From: Granulicella sp. 5B5
GTDB lineage: Bacteria > Acidobacteriota > Terriglobia > Terriglobales > Acidobacteriaceae
Direction of reading: 5' to 3'
Assembly (NCBI RefSeq): GCF_014083945.1
Contig: NZ_CP046444.1
Location: 2,108,001 to 2,172,000 of the forward strand
Length of the DNA stretch: 64,000 bases
In this document: positions 50,842 through 58,685 of the stretch, piece by piece
Numbering within the stretch: the stretch's first letter is position 1
Layout: each line of letters opens with the position of its first letter
Notes under the pieces: model-generated
Seen by the model: only the letters and a program-made list of their open reading frames with translations
Databases searched by the model: none
Told to the model about the DNA's origin: nothing
Position numbers and translations under genes: made by a program

Positions 50842-51593
50842 GGCTCTTGTTCAGGCATCTTCTGCGCGGTGTTGTGGTGTGGACGATGGTTGTTGGAAGC
50901 TGCTCGCTTTCGGCGCAGGTTACGGCGTTTGAGGCGGCGACTGTTCGGGCTTGTCCGCCGAGTGCCGACCCTGCTACGGGTTCATGGGGTCCTCCAGGGC
51001 ATGACCGGTTTGTGGCGAACCACGTGACGCTGGAGCGGCTGGTGATGATCGCCTATGGTGTGGATGCGAGCCAGGTTGCGAATGAGCCTGGCTGGTTTAG
51101 TGCGAACCTCTACGACGTAAATGCCAAGGCGCAGGACGGAGCAAAGCTTACCGGCGATGAGATCAAGACGTGTCTACAGGGGTTGCTGCACGAGCGCTTT
51201 CATCTGGAGGCGCATGCAGAGATGCGTAAGCAGCGCGGTTATGCGCTGGTGGTCGCCAAAGGTGGTCCAAAGCTGACGCCGACGAAAGGCGAGCATTGGC
51301 CGGGGTTTCGGATCGATGTCGAGGGCGGCAATATGAAGGGTTCGAACTGGACGATGCCGTATCTGGCGCGGATGTTGACCAAGCCAGCGGGTTTTCCGGT
51401 AGTCGATCAGACCGGGATTTCGGGAAGCTACGATGTGAGCTTTGTGTTTGCAGCTGATCCAGATGCAGACGCTTCGTTGCCATCGCTTACGGTGGCGATA
51501 CACAAAGCACTTGGGCTGGAGCTTAAGCCGGGGCGTGTTCCGGTGCAGACGATCGTGATCGATTCGGTGGACAAGATGCCGGTTGAGAACTGA
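50838..51593 (+). CDS. TIGR03435 family protein (DUF3738), secreted
   Basis: A 251-residue member of a family almost confined to Acidobacteria, function unknown. The signal peptide spans RLLRGVVVWTMVVGSCSLSA-like residues ([20 protein letters not shown]). Family marks: FEAATVRACPPS at the mature N-terminus, NHVTLERLVMIAYGVDASQV, LQGLLHERFHLEAHAEMRKQ, VVDQTGISGSYDVSFVF, and the terminal VIDSVDKMPVEN. The start at 50838 overlaps the stop of the M3 peptidase gene by four bases, which suggests joint expression and perhaps a linked role. Confidence 0.9.
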   Translation: MRLLFRHLLRGVVVWTMVVGSCSLSAQVTAFEAATVRACPPSADPATGSWGPPGHDRFVANHVTLERLVMIAYGVDASQVANEPGWFSANLYDVNAKAQDGAKLTGDEIKTCLQGLLHERFHLEAHAEMRKQRGYALVVAKGGPKLTPTKGEHWPGFRIDVEGGNMKGSNWTMPYLARMLTKPAGFPVVDQTGISGSYDVSFVFAADPDADASLPSLTVAIHKALGLELKPGRVPVQTIVIDSVDKMPVEN

Positions 51594-51609
51594 GAGGAGG
51601 CATGACCTC

Positions 51610-51676
51610 CGGGGCTGAAGCCCCTTCGTCTTAGTAGTAGTTCTATGAGACCCGACGCTAAAGCGTCGGGCTACCA
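51610..51676 (-). repeat. Bipartite hairpin repeat (family 2), inverted
   Basis: GGGGCTGAAGCCCC, then about 25 bases, then CTATGAGACCCGACGCTAAA GCGTCGGGCTACC. This is the mirror of the layout at 24770 and 24961. It separates two converging genes. Confidence 0.85.
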
Positions 51677-51693
51677 GTTCGTGCCAGCGCCTT

Positions 51694-52575
51694 CTACAAG
51701 CCGAGGTGCTGGAAGGCGGCAGCGGACTGCTTAGCGACGTCCGCAGGGTCTTCGCCGAATTCGTGGGCCAGCTCGAGGTTGGCGATGGTGTCGGGCGGCA
51801 GGGTTGCGAGAGCGCGCCGGACGAAGGTCCAGTCGATGGAGCCGCTAACGGACTGAAGGTGCGGCCAGATGTGTTCGTCGCGGACGCCGTTGTTGTCGTG
51901 GATGTCGAGGGTGGCTACCCTGGCTGCGACCGGGGCGAAGGCCGCGAAGGCCAGTTCGAGGGCGGAAGTCGCAGGCTTGTCGCGGGTTTCTGGTACTGAC
52001 TGGCCGAGGTGGGCGTGGCCGAGGTCGAAGGCGAAGCCGATGGTATTGAAGTGGCCGATGTTGGCTATCTCTATGAGGTGCGCGGGCGTGGCGACGTCGT
52101 TGGTGAGGTTTTCGAGCAGGAGCTTGATGCCGAGTGGGCCGGCGAAGGCCTTGAGGTGCTCGATGGCGGTGAGGGAGTCATCGAGAGCCCGGGTGTCCCA
52201 CTGGTCGTCCTTGAGGCCGAGGTGGAGGGTACAGGTGGTGAAGGGAACCTGCTCGGCGGACTCGAGGGCTCGCTTGACCTCGTCCATGGACTCGATGCGG
52301 GTGGACTTGTTGGTGCTGATGAGGTTGAGGGTTGGCGCGGTGTGGCGGGTCCAGTGGGTCTCGTCGGCGAAGAGGGGCATGTGGAGCGCGGCGGCGACGT
52401 TGCTGGAGCGGAACCAGTTGGCGAGCTCCTGGGTAGCGGCGCGGTCGGTGTAGTCGAAGTGGTGGCGCGCGGCGAAGACCTCGATGGCAGAGGCACCGCC
52501 GCGGACGAGCGTGTCGAGCAGAGCGGGGGTGAGACGCTGCTGGAGGAAGACGTGAGTTGCTATGCCGGGACGCAT
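51694..52575 (-). CDS. Sugar phosphate isomerase/epimerase-like TIM-barrel protein
   Basis: A 293-residue AP-endonuclease-2/xylose-isomerase-like barrel. Marks: FLQQRLTPALLDTLVRGGAS AIEVFAARHHFDYTD near the N-terminus, LHLGLKDDQWDTRALDDSLT, KLLLENLTNDVATPAHLIEI (metal-binding Glu), GFAFDLGHAHLGQ (Asp, His) and VATLDIHDNNGVRDEHIWPH (Asp, His). These supply the usual divalent-metal ligands. Such proteins isomerise or epimerise sugars; the substrate is unknown. It stands alone, convergent with the TIGR03435 gene. Confidence 0.82.
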   Translation of the reverse strand: MRPGIATHVFLQQRLTPALLDTLVRGGASAIEVFAARHHFDYTDRAATQELANWFRSSNVAAALHMPLFADETHWTRHTAPTLNLISTNKSTRIESMDEVKRALESAEQVPFTTCTLHLGLKDDQWDTRALDDSLTAIEHLKAFAGPLGIKLLLENLTNDVATPAHLIEIANIGHFNTIGFAFDLGHAHLGQSVPETRDKPATSALELAFAAFAPVAARVATLDIHDNNGVRDEHIWPHLQSVSGSIDWTFVRRALATLPPDTIANLELAHEFGEDPADVAKQSAAAFQHLGL

Positions 52576-52644
52576 CCTTTCAAGCTATCCCAAACGTGTG
52601 CGAATGGCTGTGAATCGGAGGTGGAAAGCGTGCGAACAACGGCG

Positions 52645-52700
52645 TGGGTGGGGCTACCCCTCCCCCCGGATACTTTTTGATCGAAGATCCTGAAAAGATG
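52645..52700 (-). repeat. C-run element (family 3, variant)
   Basis: GTGGGGCTACCCCTCCCCCC then GGATACTTTTTGATCGAAGA TCC. Related to the elements at 17793 and 29048 read on the opposite strand. The 52576-53090 gap also holds a family-1 copy (52952) and otherwise no recognisable gene. Confidence 0.5.
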
Positions 52701-52951
52701 GCGGTTATGGGTGGACTTGTGAAGGTCTGATCCCCAGTCCTTTCATCCTTGTCGGAGCGATGGGTGCGGACCTTTTTCCTAGTTCCATTATAGGTGTTGA
52801 GAGGGGTAGAAGATGTAGCTCGATGTCGTTTGAATTGTGTGGGTTATGGGTGTTAGGGGTTGACAGGTACCCAGCTTGCATAAGAACACGATTTCCAAAG
52901 TGAGGAGCGATGAATGGCGTCAATCTTCGTGGTGCTTCCGTGCAAGATATA

Positions 52952-52989
52952 GGGTCTCTCCACTGCGCTTCGCTCCGGTCGAGATGACA
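52952..52989 (-). repeat. TGTCATCTCGACC repeat (family 1), inverted
   Basis: Read on the minus strand: TGTCATCTCGACCGGAGCGA AGCGCAGTGGAGAGACCC. Confidence 0.8.
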
Positions 52990-53090
52990 CAGTAAGTATG
53001 GGAGGGGCATTTTCTGCAAGGCCAGCGTAGGGGTAATTGGGTGGTTCCTGCATGCGAAGAGTGAGACCACCTAAAATCTCAGGCAAGGTG

Positions 53091-53843
53091 ATGGAGCGTA
53101 TGCGACTGGTTTTGAGTGCGGTGCTGGTGCTGGCGGTGCAGAGTGGTGCGATGGTGGGGCAGCGGAGCGCGGTATCGCAGACCGCAGGGCCGGAGACGGC
53201 GGAGGTGAGGAAGATCGCCTCGCTACAGGCGAAGGTGGATGACTTTGCGGGTCTGGCGCGGTATCGGGCGGCGGATGCGGAGCTGGCGCCGATGGAGAAG
53301 GGGCGTGTGGTGTTCTATGGGGACTCGATTACAGATGCGTGGGTGCGGAACGGCGGGAAGTTCTTTCCGGGCAAGCCGTATGTGAACCGCGGGATCAGCG
53401 GGCAGACGACGCCGCAGATGCTGATCCGGATGCGGCAGGATGTGATCGACCTGCACCCGGATGCGGTGGTGATCCTGGCGGGGACGAACGATATTGCGGG
53501 GAACACAGGGCCTTCTACGCTGGGGATGATCGAAGACAACCTGATGTCGATGACGGAGCTGGCGAAGGCGAACCATATCCGCGTGGTGCTGGCGTCGGTG
53601 CTGCCGACGGCGGACTATCCGTGGCATCGAGGGCAAAATCCGGCGCCGAAGATACGGGAGCTGAATGCGTGGATCGCGGAGTATTGCATGCAGAAGAAGA
53701 TGACGTACCTGGATTACTACTCGGCGATGGCGGATGCGAACGGCGGGATGAAGCCGGGGATCAGCATTGATGGCGTGCATCCGAATGCGGAGGGGTACGC
53801 GATTATGGAGCCGCTGGCGGAGAAAGCGCTGGGGAAGAAGTAG
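53091..53843 (+). CDS. Secreted SGNH/GDSL-family hydrolase
   Basis: A 250-residue exported esterase-type enzyme. I start at ATG 53091 with AGGCAAGG upstream, giving the signal peptide MERMRLVLSAVLVLAVQSGA. The four SGNH blocks are clear: FYGDSITDAW (Ser), NRGISGQTTPQM (Gly), ILAGTNDIAGNTG (Asn) and ISIDGVHPNAEGYAIM (Asp-x-x-His). The enzyme probably removes acetyl or acyl groups from carbohydrates or lipids outside the cytoplasm. No operon partner. Confidence 0.9.
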   Translation: MERMRLVLSAVLVLAVQSGAMVGQRSAVSQTAGPETAEVRKIASLQAKVDDFAGLARYRAADAELAPMEKGRVVFYGDSITDAWVRNGGKFFPGKPYVNRGISGQTTPQMLIRMRQDVIDLHPDAVVILAGTNDIAGNTGPSTLGMIEDNLMSMTELAKANHIRVVLASVLPTADYPWHRGQNPAPKIRELNAWIAEYCMQKKMTYLDYYSAMADANGGMKPGISIDGVHPNAEGYAIMEPLAEKALGKK

Positions 53844-54090
53844 TCGCTGGCGGCTGAGGAAGGTTCAGGAATTGGCGAGAGTTCGGTGACGACAATACCG
53901 TTTATCAGGACTAATTCTCAACGAGTAGATGGCCTTCTTAACCCTCGTCAACAAGTTCAGATTCGCCTCCCGTTGAGAGGCAGGCGCTCGCATCTCAGAC
54001 AATGGCCTACCGATTCGCGAGAAAATTTGGCCAGTCGGCTTTTCGTCTATTCAGTGTCAACAATTCCCTGATTTCCACTTAGCGAAAGCA

Positions 54091-54110
54091 GCAATGTGGT
54101 GTAATGTGGT
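54091..54110 (+). promoter_or_regulatory. Candidate operator: tandem GYAATGTGGT repeats before the RHH gene
   Basis: GCAATGTGGT and GTAATGTGGT are directly adjacent, 23 bases before the start of the ribbon-helix-helix gene. RHH proteins typically bind short tandem repeats, so autoregulation is plausible. The remainder of the 53844-54132 gap shows no gene. Confidence 0.5.
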
Positions 54111-54132
54111 GCGGTAGGCCGGAAAGGGAATC

Positions 54133-54318
54133 GTGGCACGCAAATCTAGTAGCGAACCTTCTACGCGAACATCCGTGACGTTATCCTCTCAGGTGTATTC
54201 GTCACTTGAGAGCATCGCGAAGCAGAAGAAGGTTTCAGTGGCTTGGGTAATCAGGGATGCGGCAGAAAGATACGTTGCTGAACAATGGCCACTTTTTGCG
54301 GGGGCGAGTCATGAATAG
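54133..54318 (+). CDS. Ribbon-helix-helix (CopG-like) DNA-binding protein
   Basis: A 61-residue protein with GTG start (GGAAAGGGAATC upstream). RTSVTLSSQVYSSLESIAKQ then KKVSVAWVIRDAAERYVAEQ is a standard RHH fold: one strand (SVTL) and two helices. Its last eight bases overlap the start of the MT-A70 methyltransferase gene, so both are on one transcript. It probably controls the restriction-modification genes, possibly through the tandem repeat at 54091. Confidence 0.8.
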   Translation: MARKSSSEPSTRTSVTLSSQVYSSLESIAKQKKVSVAWVIRDAAERYVAEQWPLFAGASHE

Positions 54319-54988
54319 GAGCAACAAAGTGATTCCCATTTTCCCACTTTCGCCAGTCGGCGAAGACTTGCTCAACGTTGCAGCCGGTCGCAGATTTGGG
54401 ACAATTCTCGCAGATCCGCCGTGGCAATTTCAAAATCGGACAGGCAAGGTCGCGCCCGAACACAAGCGCCTTTCCCGATATGGCACGATGACGCTCGAAG
54501 AGATCAAAGATCTCCCCGTCGCTCCGATTGCCACGGATACCGCTCATCTCTACCTCTGGGTTCCCAACGCTCTGCTCCCCGAAGGCCTGGAAGTGATGCG
54601 AGCCTGGGGATTCCAGTACAAAAGCAATCTGGTGTGGCACAAGATCCGCAAAGACGGCGGGTCGGATGGACGTGGGGTTGGGTTCTACTTCCGGAATGTA
54701 ACGGAACTTATTCTGTTCGGCGTGCGTGGAAAGAACGCACGCACACTGCAGCCTGGACGCACGCAGGTTAACTATCTGAGCAGTCGGAAGCGAGAGCATT
54801 CCCGCAAGCCAGACGAGCAATACGATCTCATCGAAGCCTGTAGTCCAGGACCCTTCCTCGAGTTGTTTGCTCGTGGTGATCGCAAGAAATGGGTAGGTTG
54901 GGGAAACCAAGCAGACGATTCATATGAGCCGAGTTGGAAGACCTACTCCAACCACTCGCGCTCCGTAGTTGCTGCTGCGGGAGATTAG
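54311..54988 (+). CDS. MT-A70 family DNA adenine-N6 methyltransferase
   Basis: A 225-residue SAM-dependent methyltransferase. The catalytic DPPW lies in RFGTILADPPWQFQNRTG (about residues 28-45). LYLWVPNALLPEGLEVMRAW, KSNLVWHKIRKDGGSDGRGV and YFRNVTELILFGVRGKNART follow, and FLELFARGDRKKWVGWGNQ closes the SAM fold. Bacterial MT-A70 enzymes methylate DNA adenines. I use ATG 54311 (GGGGGCGAG upstream), inside the end of the RHH gene. Its stop overlaps the stop of the opposite-strand BglII-like endonuclease by four bases, so it is very likely the protecting methylase of that enzyme. Confidence 0.9.
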   Translation: MNRSNKVIPIFPLSPVGEDLLNVAAGRRFGTILADPPWQFQNRTGKVAPEHKRLSRYGTMTLEEIKDLPVAPIATDTAHLYLWVPNALLPEGLEVMRAWGFQYKSNLVWHKIRKDGGSDGRGVGFYFRNVTELILFGVRGKNARTLQPGRTQVNYLSSRKREHSRKPDEQYDLIEACSPGPFLELFARGDRKKWVGWGNQADDSYEPSWKTYSNHSRSVVAAAGD

Positions 54989-55692
54989 CCTGCTGTATAC
55001 GCTTGCTGGTTCCATGTTTCAGGTGTGGCAGCGACAATAAGCAGAGGACAGGTTCCCATGACGCCTCGGCGAACGCGAAGCGCGGCCTTTTCTAGATTGG
55101 TTGTTGTGGATGTTGCAAGATCAATGGGCAACTTTCGGTTTCGTTGCGCCTCTGGCAGCGCTTGCTGATACTCACGCCATAACCGTTCTGCAAGCTCCTT
55201 GAGCCTGACCCTATCCTGCGTGATCAGAACAGCAGCAGAAATTACGCCCGCCTCATGCCAAGCACGATAGGCTGACAAGTCTCTGTCCAAGTTGCCGTCT
55301 TTGGCATTCCACTCAACATCAAGCGCGACACGCCCCTTGAAGTTGTCAACAAGATAACCTTCTTGATATACCGCAGCCAGCTCTTCAACAGTTTCATTCG
55401 CTTTATTCTTCAGAATTCCCTTTGTAGAAAGGTCTACTCGGGTCTCTCGCCAGCCTCGTTCACCGAACATGCCGTCAATCTGTTTTGCAATATCGCCGCG
55501 ATTTCCACCTGCAACCAACCACCGGGACGGATCAAGGTGGAATGAACCCAAGATGGAGGCGATGTCGGCCCATTCTGTGGGGCATACAGAACGAAGTACT
55601 GCAGCGGCAGAACTAGTTTCAAGAAATGCCCACCGTGCTCGTATTGCAGGATCAAGGACTAGAGGGTCATCATATGTGGCTGTTTCAAACAT
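54985..55692 (-). CDS. BglII-like type II restriction endonuclease
   Basis: A 235-residue protein. KGILKNKANETVEELAAVYQ, then YLVDNFKGRVALDVEWNAKD GNLDRDLSAYRAWHEAGVIS resemble the catalytic region of the RE_BglII family, with Glu and Asp residues around VALDVEWNAKD taking the part of the PD-(D/E)xK site. Later, AAVLITQDRVRLKELAERLW fits the family as well. It is tail-to-tail with the MT-A70 methyltransferase. The target is probably an A-containing site such as a GATC-like palindrome; this is only an inference. A second BglII-type fold cannot be confirmed by eye. Confidence 0.75.
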   Translation of the reverse strand: MFETATYDDPLVLDPAIRARWAFLETSSAAAVLRSVCPTEWADIASILGSFHLDPSRWLVAGGNRGDIAKQIDGMFGERGWRETRVDLSTKGILKNKANETVEELAAVYQEGYLVDNFKGRVALDVEWNAKDGNLDRDLSAYRAWHEAGVISAAVLITQDRVRLKELAERLWREYQQALPEAQRNRKLPIDLATSTTTNLEKAALRVRRGVMGTCPLLIVAATPETWNQQAYTAG

Positions 55693-55838
55693 GCCCGTAG
55701 TCTAAATGCACTCAGAGTAGGGTTGTGTACTTTTGGAAGACATGGAGTCTTCTATCCCGGTTGGCCAATTGATAGAGACTCTCCTATAAGTCCCTACAAG
55801 TCGGCATGTCGGTAGCAGGAGAGAGTGTCCCAATGAGG

Positions 55839-56723
55839 TTAAGCGGATAGGCAGGCACGGTCCCAAACACCTTGCAGCATTCCGGGAACCCAAAGGTTGG
55901 CTGGGCATCGGCTCCAGCTGTCCTCCATAAAGACGAGAGACCGGCCTTCGGGCTGTTGGGCAGCCTCTCCGATGGAGAGCACGAACAAGGAGTGCCGGGA
56001 GTAGGGACAATCACCCAACTGTCCTGCGGCAGTGGCTTGACGATAGACACTGACAGGTGCAAACAGGCATTGTTCCGCCGCTGCCTCTGCCGACAAACTC
56101 GATCTGAGCTCAACGTTCGAGTAAAGATCCCTCATGTGGCGAAGGCTCTTTACAACATTGTGTACAGCGATGCCGATGGCGTTTACTGCGGAAAGATCCT
56201 CGTTCACCAAGCCGGCAAGCAAACGCTTCGCACGTCTGACTTTGCCGCCGACAAACCACCACAGCATCAGAGGGAAATTCTTCGACCGCGGGGCCGACAC
56301 AAGGGTCTTTGCGGCATTCCAGCTTTCCTCCGTTGCTACGAACCTGCTGGAGAACAGTTGCCCTAATAGCTGCTGAACGAGGATGCCTAACTGGGCATCG
56401 GAGCCAACGCCTCTGACCCAGTCTGCCAAGGGTTCCAGTTCGGCGGGGCCACTCTTGATAGCGGCTGCTTTTTCGGTCAGGGTGTTCCACAGTTCCTGCT
56501 GTCTGGATACGCGTTGTGCGTCCTCCCGCGGCATCATCGTTGGGAAACGATGTCTACCAAACGACAGCACCTCAAGAGACCGTTTCAGTAGCAGCCAGTT
56601 GATGGGGCATGTGGGTGTTTCAAACTTGCGATCGAGGTGGGGGTCGCGAGCCAGAGCCTTGATCTCATTGGCATCGCTGACTTCGAACAGATCGATAAGC
56701 CCCGGGATTCTTCGTCTCTTCAT
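55839..56723 (-). CDS. Unrecognised protein next to the R-M cassette, 294 aa
   Basis: The start at 56723 (MKRRRIPGLIDLFEVSDANE) follows a perfect AGGAG six bases upstream. The N-terminus IKALARDPHLDRKFETPTCP INWLLLKRSLEVLSFGRHRF reads like a leader segment seen in some oxygenase or peroxidase-like proteins. LADWVRGVGSDAQLGILVQQ and FPLMLWWFVGGKVRRAKRLL follow, and the end is Cys- and Ser-rich. There are no clear catalytic motifs and no signal peptide. Composition differs from flanking genes. A role with the R-M cassette is possible only by position. Confidence 0.5.
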   Translation of the reverse strand: MKRRRIPGLIDLFEVSDANEIKALARDPHLDRKFETPTCPINWLLLKRSLEVLSFGRHRFPTMMPREDAQRVSRQQELWNTLTEKAAAIKSGPAELEPLADWVRGVGSDAQLGILVQQLLGQLFSSRFVATEESWNAAKTLVSAPRSKNFPLMLWWFVGGKVRRAKRLLAGLVNEDLSAVNAIGIAVHNVVKSLRHMRDLYSNVELRSSLSAEAAAEQCLFAPVSVYRQATAAGQLGDCPYSRHSLFVLSIGEAAQQPEGRSLVFMEDSWSRCPANLWVPGMLQGVWDRACLSA

Positions 56724-56831
56724 AGATTCTCCTGCGCTTGCAGTGACTGACTGCTTCTGCACACGGCGTACGGATGCGCGATCAGTAGCCGGCGGCTTTG
56801 CCGAAGTCTTTGCGGTGGTCGTGGCCGCCCA

Positions 56832-58619
56832 TCAACATGCCGTGCTTTTCGCCGGGGCTTTGTGGGGGTCTACGGCGATGAGCTCGCTGTCTCCCCAGAC
56901 GCCGGGGGCCTTTTCGTCGAACTCGCTTTGCTGCATCGTCTTGTATCCCGTTGCTTTGAGCGCGGCGACGGTGGTGGGGTCGAAGAACTTGTCGAATTGC
57001 AGGATGTCGGGCAGGTACTGGTGGTGGAAGCGCGGGGCATCGGCGGCCTGCTGGATGTTGAGGCCGTTGTCGACGACGGAGATGAGGTCGTTGGCGACGG
57101 TGGTGATGATGGTGGAGCCGCCGGGGGTGCCGAGCACGAGGCGCAGCTGGCCGGGGCGTTTGAAGAAGAGGAAGTGGTGGTCGGGCTCGCTGACGATGGT
57201 GGGGGTCATGGAGCTGAGCGGGCGCTTGCCGGGGGCAATGGCGTTGGCGGGGCCTTGAATGAGGCCGAAGCCGTTGGGGACGCCGACCTTGCTGGTGAAG
57301 TCGTCCATCTCGTCGTTGAGGAGGAAGCCGAGGGGGCCGATGGTGACGCCGGAGCCGAAGTAGAAATTGAGGGTGTAGGTGCTGGAGACGGCGTTGCCGT
57401 CGGCGTCGACGACGGAGAAGTGCGTGGTCTCGTTGGACTCGTGCGCGATGGGGGCGAGGTCGGGCGCGGGAGGCATGAAGCCTGCGGGGCGGACGAGTGT
57501 GGCGCTAGGCGAGGGCTTGATGGGGTCGATGGTAGTGCGCCAGGCGGCGGCGTAGGCGGGGTTGGCCATCTGCTTGAGCGGCATGTGGGGGTTGAAGTCG
57601 GGGTCGCCGAGGTAGTCGGAACGGTCCATGTAGGCGCGGCGGAAGGCTTCGGTGATGTAGTGGATCTGCGCGGGGCTGCGGTCGGGGCCGAGTTTCGGGA
57701 GGTCGTAGCCGCCGAGGATGTTGAGGATTTCGAGGAGGACGATGCCGCCGGAGCTGGGCGGCGGCGAGGTGAGGACCTCAAGACCGTGGTAGTGGCCGAC
57801 GAGCGGGGTGCGCTCCTTGCACTGGTAGCTGGCTAGGTCCTGGGCGGTGATGAGGCCGCCGTTGGCCTTCTCGAAGTCGGCGATCTGCTGGGCCATTTTG
57901 CCGCGGTAGAAGTCGTCGGGGTCGGCGGCGATGCGTTCGAGGGTGCTGGCGAGCTCGGGCTGCTTGAAGGTCTCGCCGGGTTTGTAGAAGTCGCCGTCGC
58001 GCTGGAAGATGCGACGTGAATCGGCGTAGGGGGTCATCTGCGAGGAGTGGAGCAGCTGGGCGACTTCGGGGTCGAGGACGAAGCCCTCGCGGGCGTAGCG
58101 GATGGCGGGGGCCATGACCTTGGCAAGACCGAGGCGGCCGTAGTGCTTCTCGGCGAAGGTGAGGCCTGCGACGGTGCCGGGAACCCCGGAGGCTGCTTCG
58201 CCGCGGGTGGATTTGTGCGGGATGATGTTGCCTTTGGCGTCGAGGTACATGTCGCGCGTGGCAGCGGCGGGGGCCTTTTCGCGGTAGTCGAGGAAGCGGG
58301 GTTTGCCGCCGGCGAGCTTGCGGGAGGCGGGGCGGATGAGCATGAAGCCTCCGCCGCCGATGTTGCCGGCGTTGGGGTAGACGACGGCGAGGGCGAAGCC
58401 GACGGCTACAGCCGCGTCGACGGCGTTGCCGCCTTCCTTGAGGACTTCGACGCCGGCGTCGGTGGCGTAGTGGTCGATGGTGACGACCATAGCGTGCGGG
58501 GCGGTAATGGGGGTCTCAGAGAGATAGGCAGGCTGGGGAGCGGGTGACTGCGCGATGCCGTTGAGGGAGCTGGATGCGAGAAAAGAGAGACCAACGACTG
58601 CGGAGAGCCACTGCTTCAT
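56832..58619 (-). CDS. ggt: Gamma-glutamyltransferase, apparent frameshift at the last residues
   Basis: A 595-residue Ntn-hydrolase precursor exported by the signal peptide MKQWLSAVVGLSFLASSSLN. Autocleavage occurs before Thr398 in NETTHFSVVDADGNAVSSTY. Other marks are GVPGTVAGLTFAEKHYG and PLGFLLNDEMDDFTSKVGVP. It breaks glutathione and gamma-glutamyl compounds in the periplasm. In frame it ends at HKAPAKSTAC, but the next frame continues GEKHGMLMGGHDHRKDFGKA AGY to 56782, the normal family C-terminus. One missing C in the CCCC run at 56853-56856 explains this, so the true end is probably 56782. Confidence 0.92.
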   Translation of the reverse strand: MKQWLSAVVGLSFLASSSLNGIAQSPAPQPAYLSETPITAPHAMVVTIDHYATDAGVEVLKEGGNAVDAAVAVGFALAVVYPNAGNIGGGGFMLIRPASRKLAGGKPRFLDYREKAPAAATRDMYLDAKGNIIPHKSTRGEAASGVPGTVAGLTFAEKHYGRLGLAKVMAPAIRYAREGFVLDPEVAQLLHSSQMTPYADSRRIFQRDGDFYKPGETFKQPELASTLERIAADPDDFYRGKMAQQIADFEKANGGLITAQDLASYQCKERTPLVGHYHGLEVLTSPPPSSGGIVLLEILNILGGYDLPKLGPDRSPAQIHYITEAFRRAYMDRSDYLGDPDFNPHMPLKQMANPAYAAAWRTTIDPIKPSPSATLVRPAGFMPPAPDLAPIAHESNETTHFSVVDADGNAVSSTYTLNFYFGSGVTIGPLGFLLNDEMDDFTSKVGVPNGFGLIQGPANAIAPGKRPLSSMTPTIVSEPDHHFLFFKRPGQLRLVLGTPGGSTIITTVANDLISVVDNGLNIQQAADAPRFHHQYLPDILQFDKFFDPTTVAALKATGYKTMQQSEFDEKAPGVWGDSELIAVDPHKAPAKSTAC

Positions 58620-58685
58620 GCGTCACCTCGTGCGGAGATGACTCATGATAACGGGTTTGCAACAGGTGCTCTACGCAGGCGCGGC

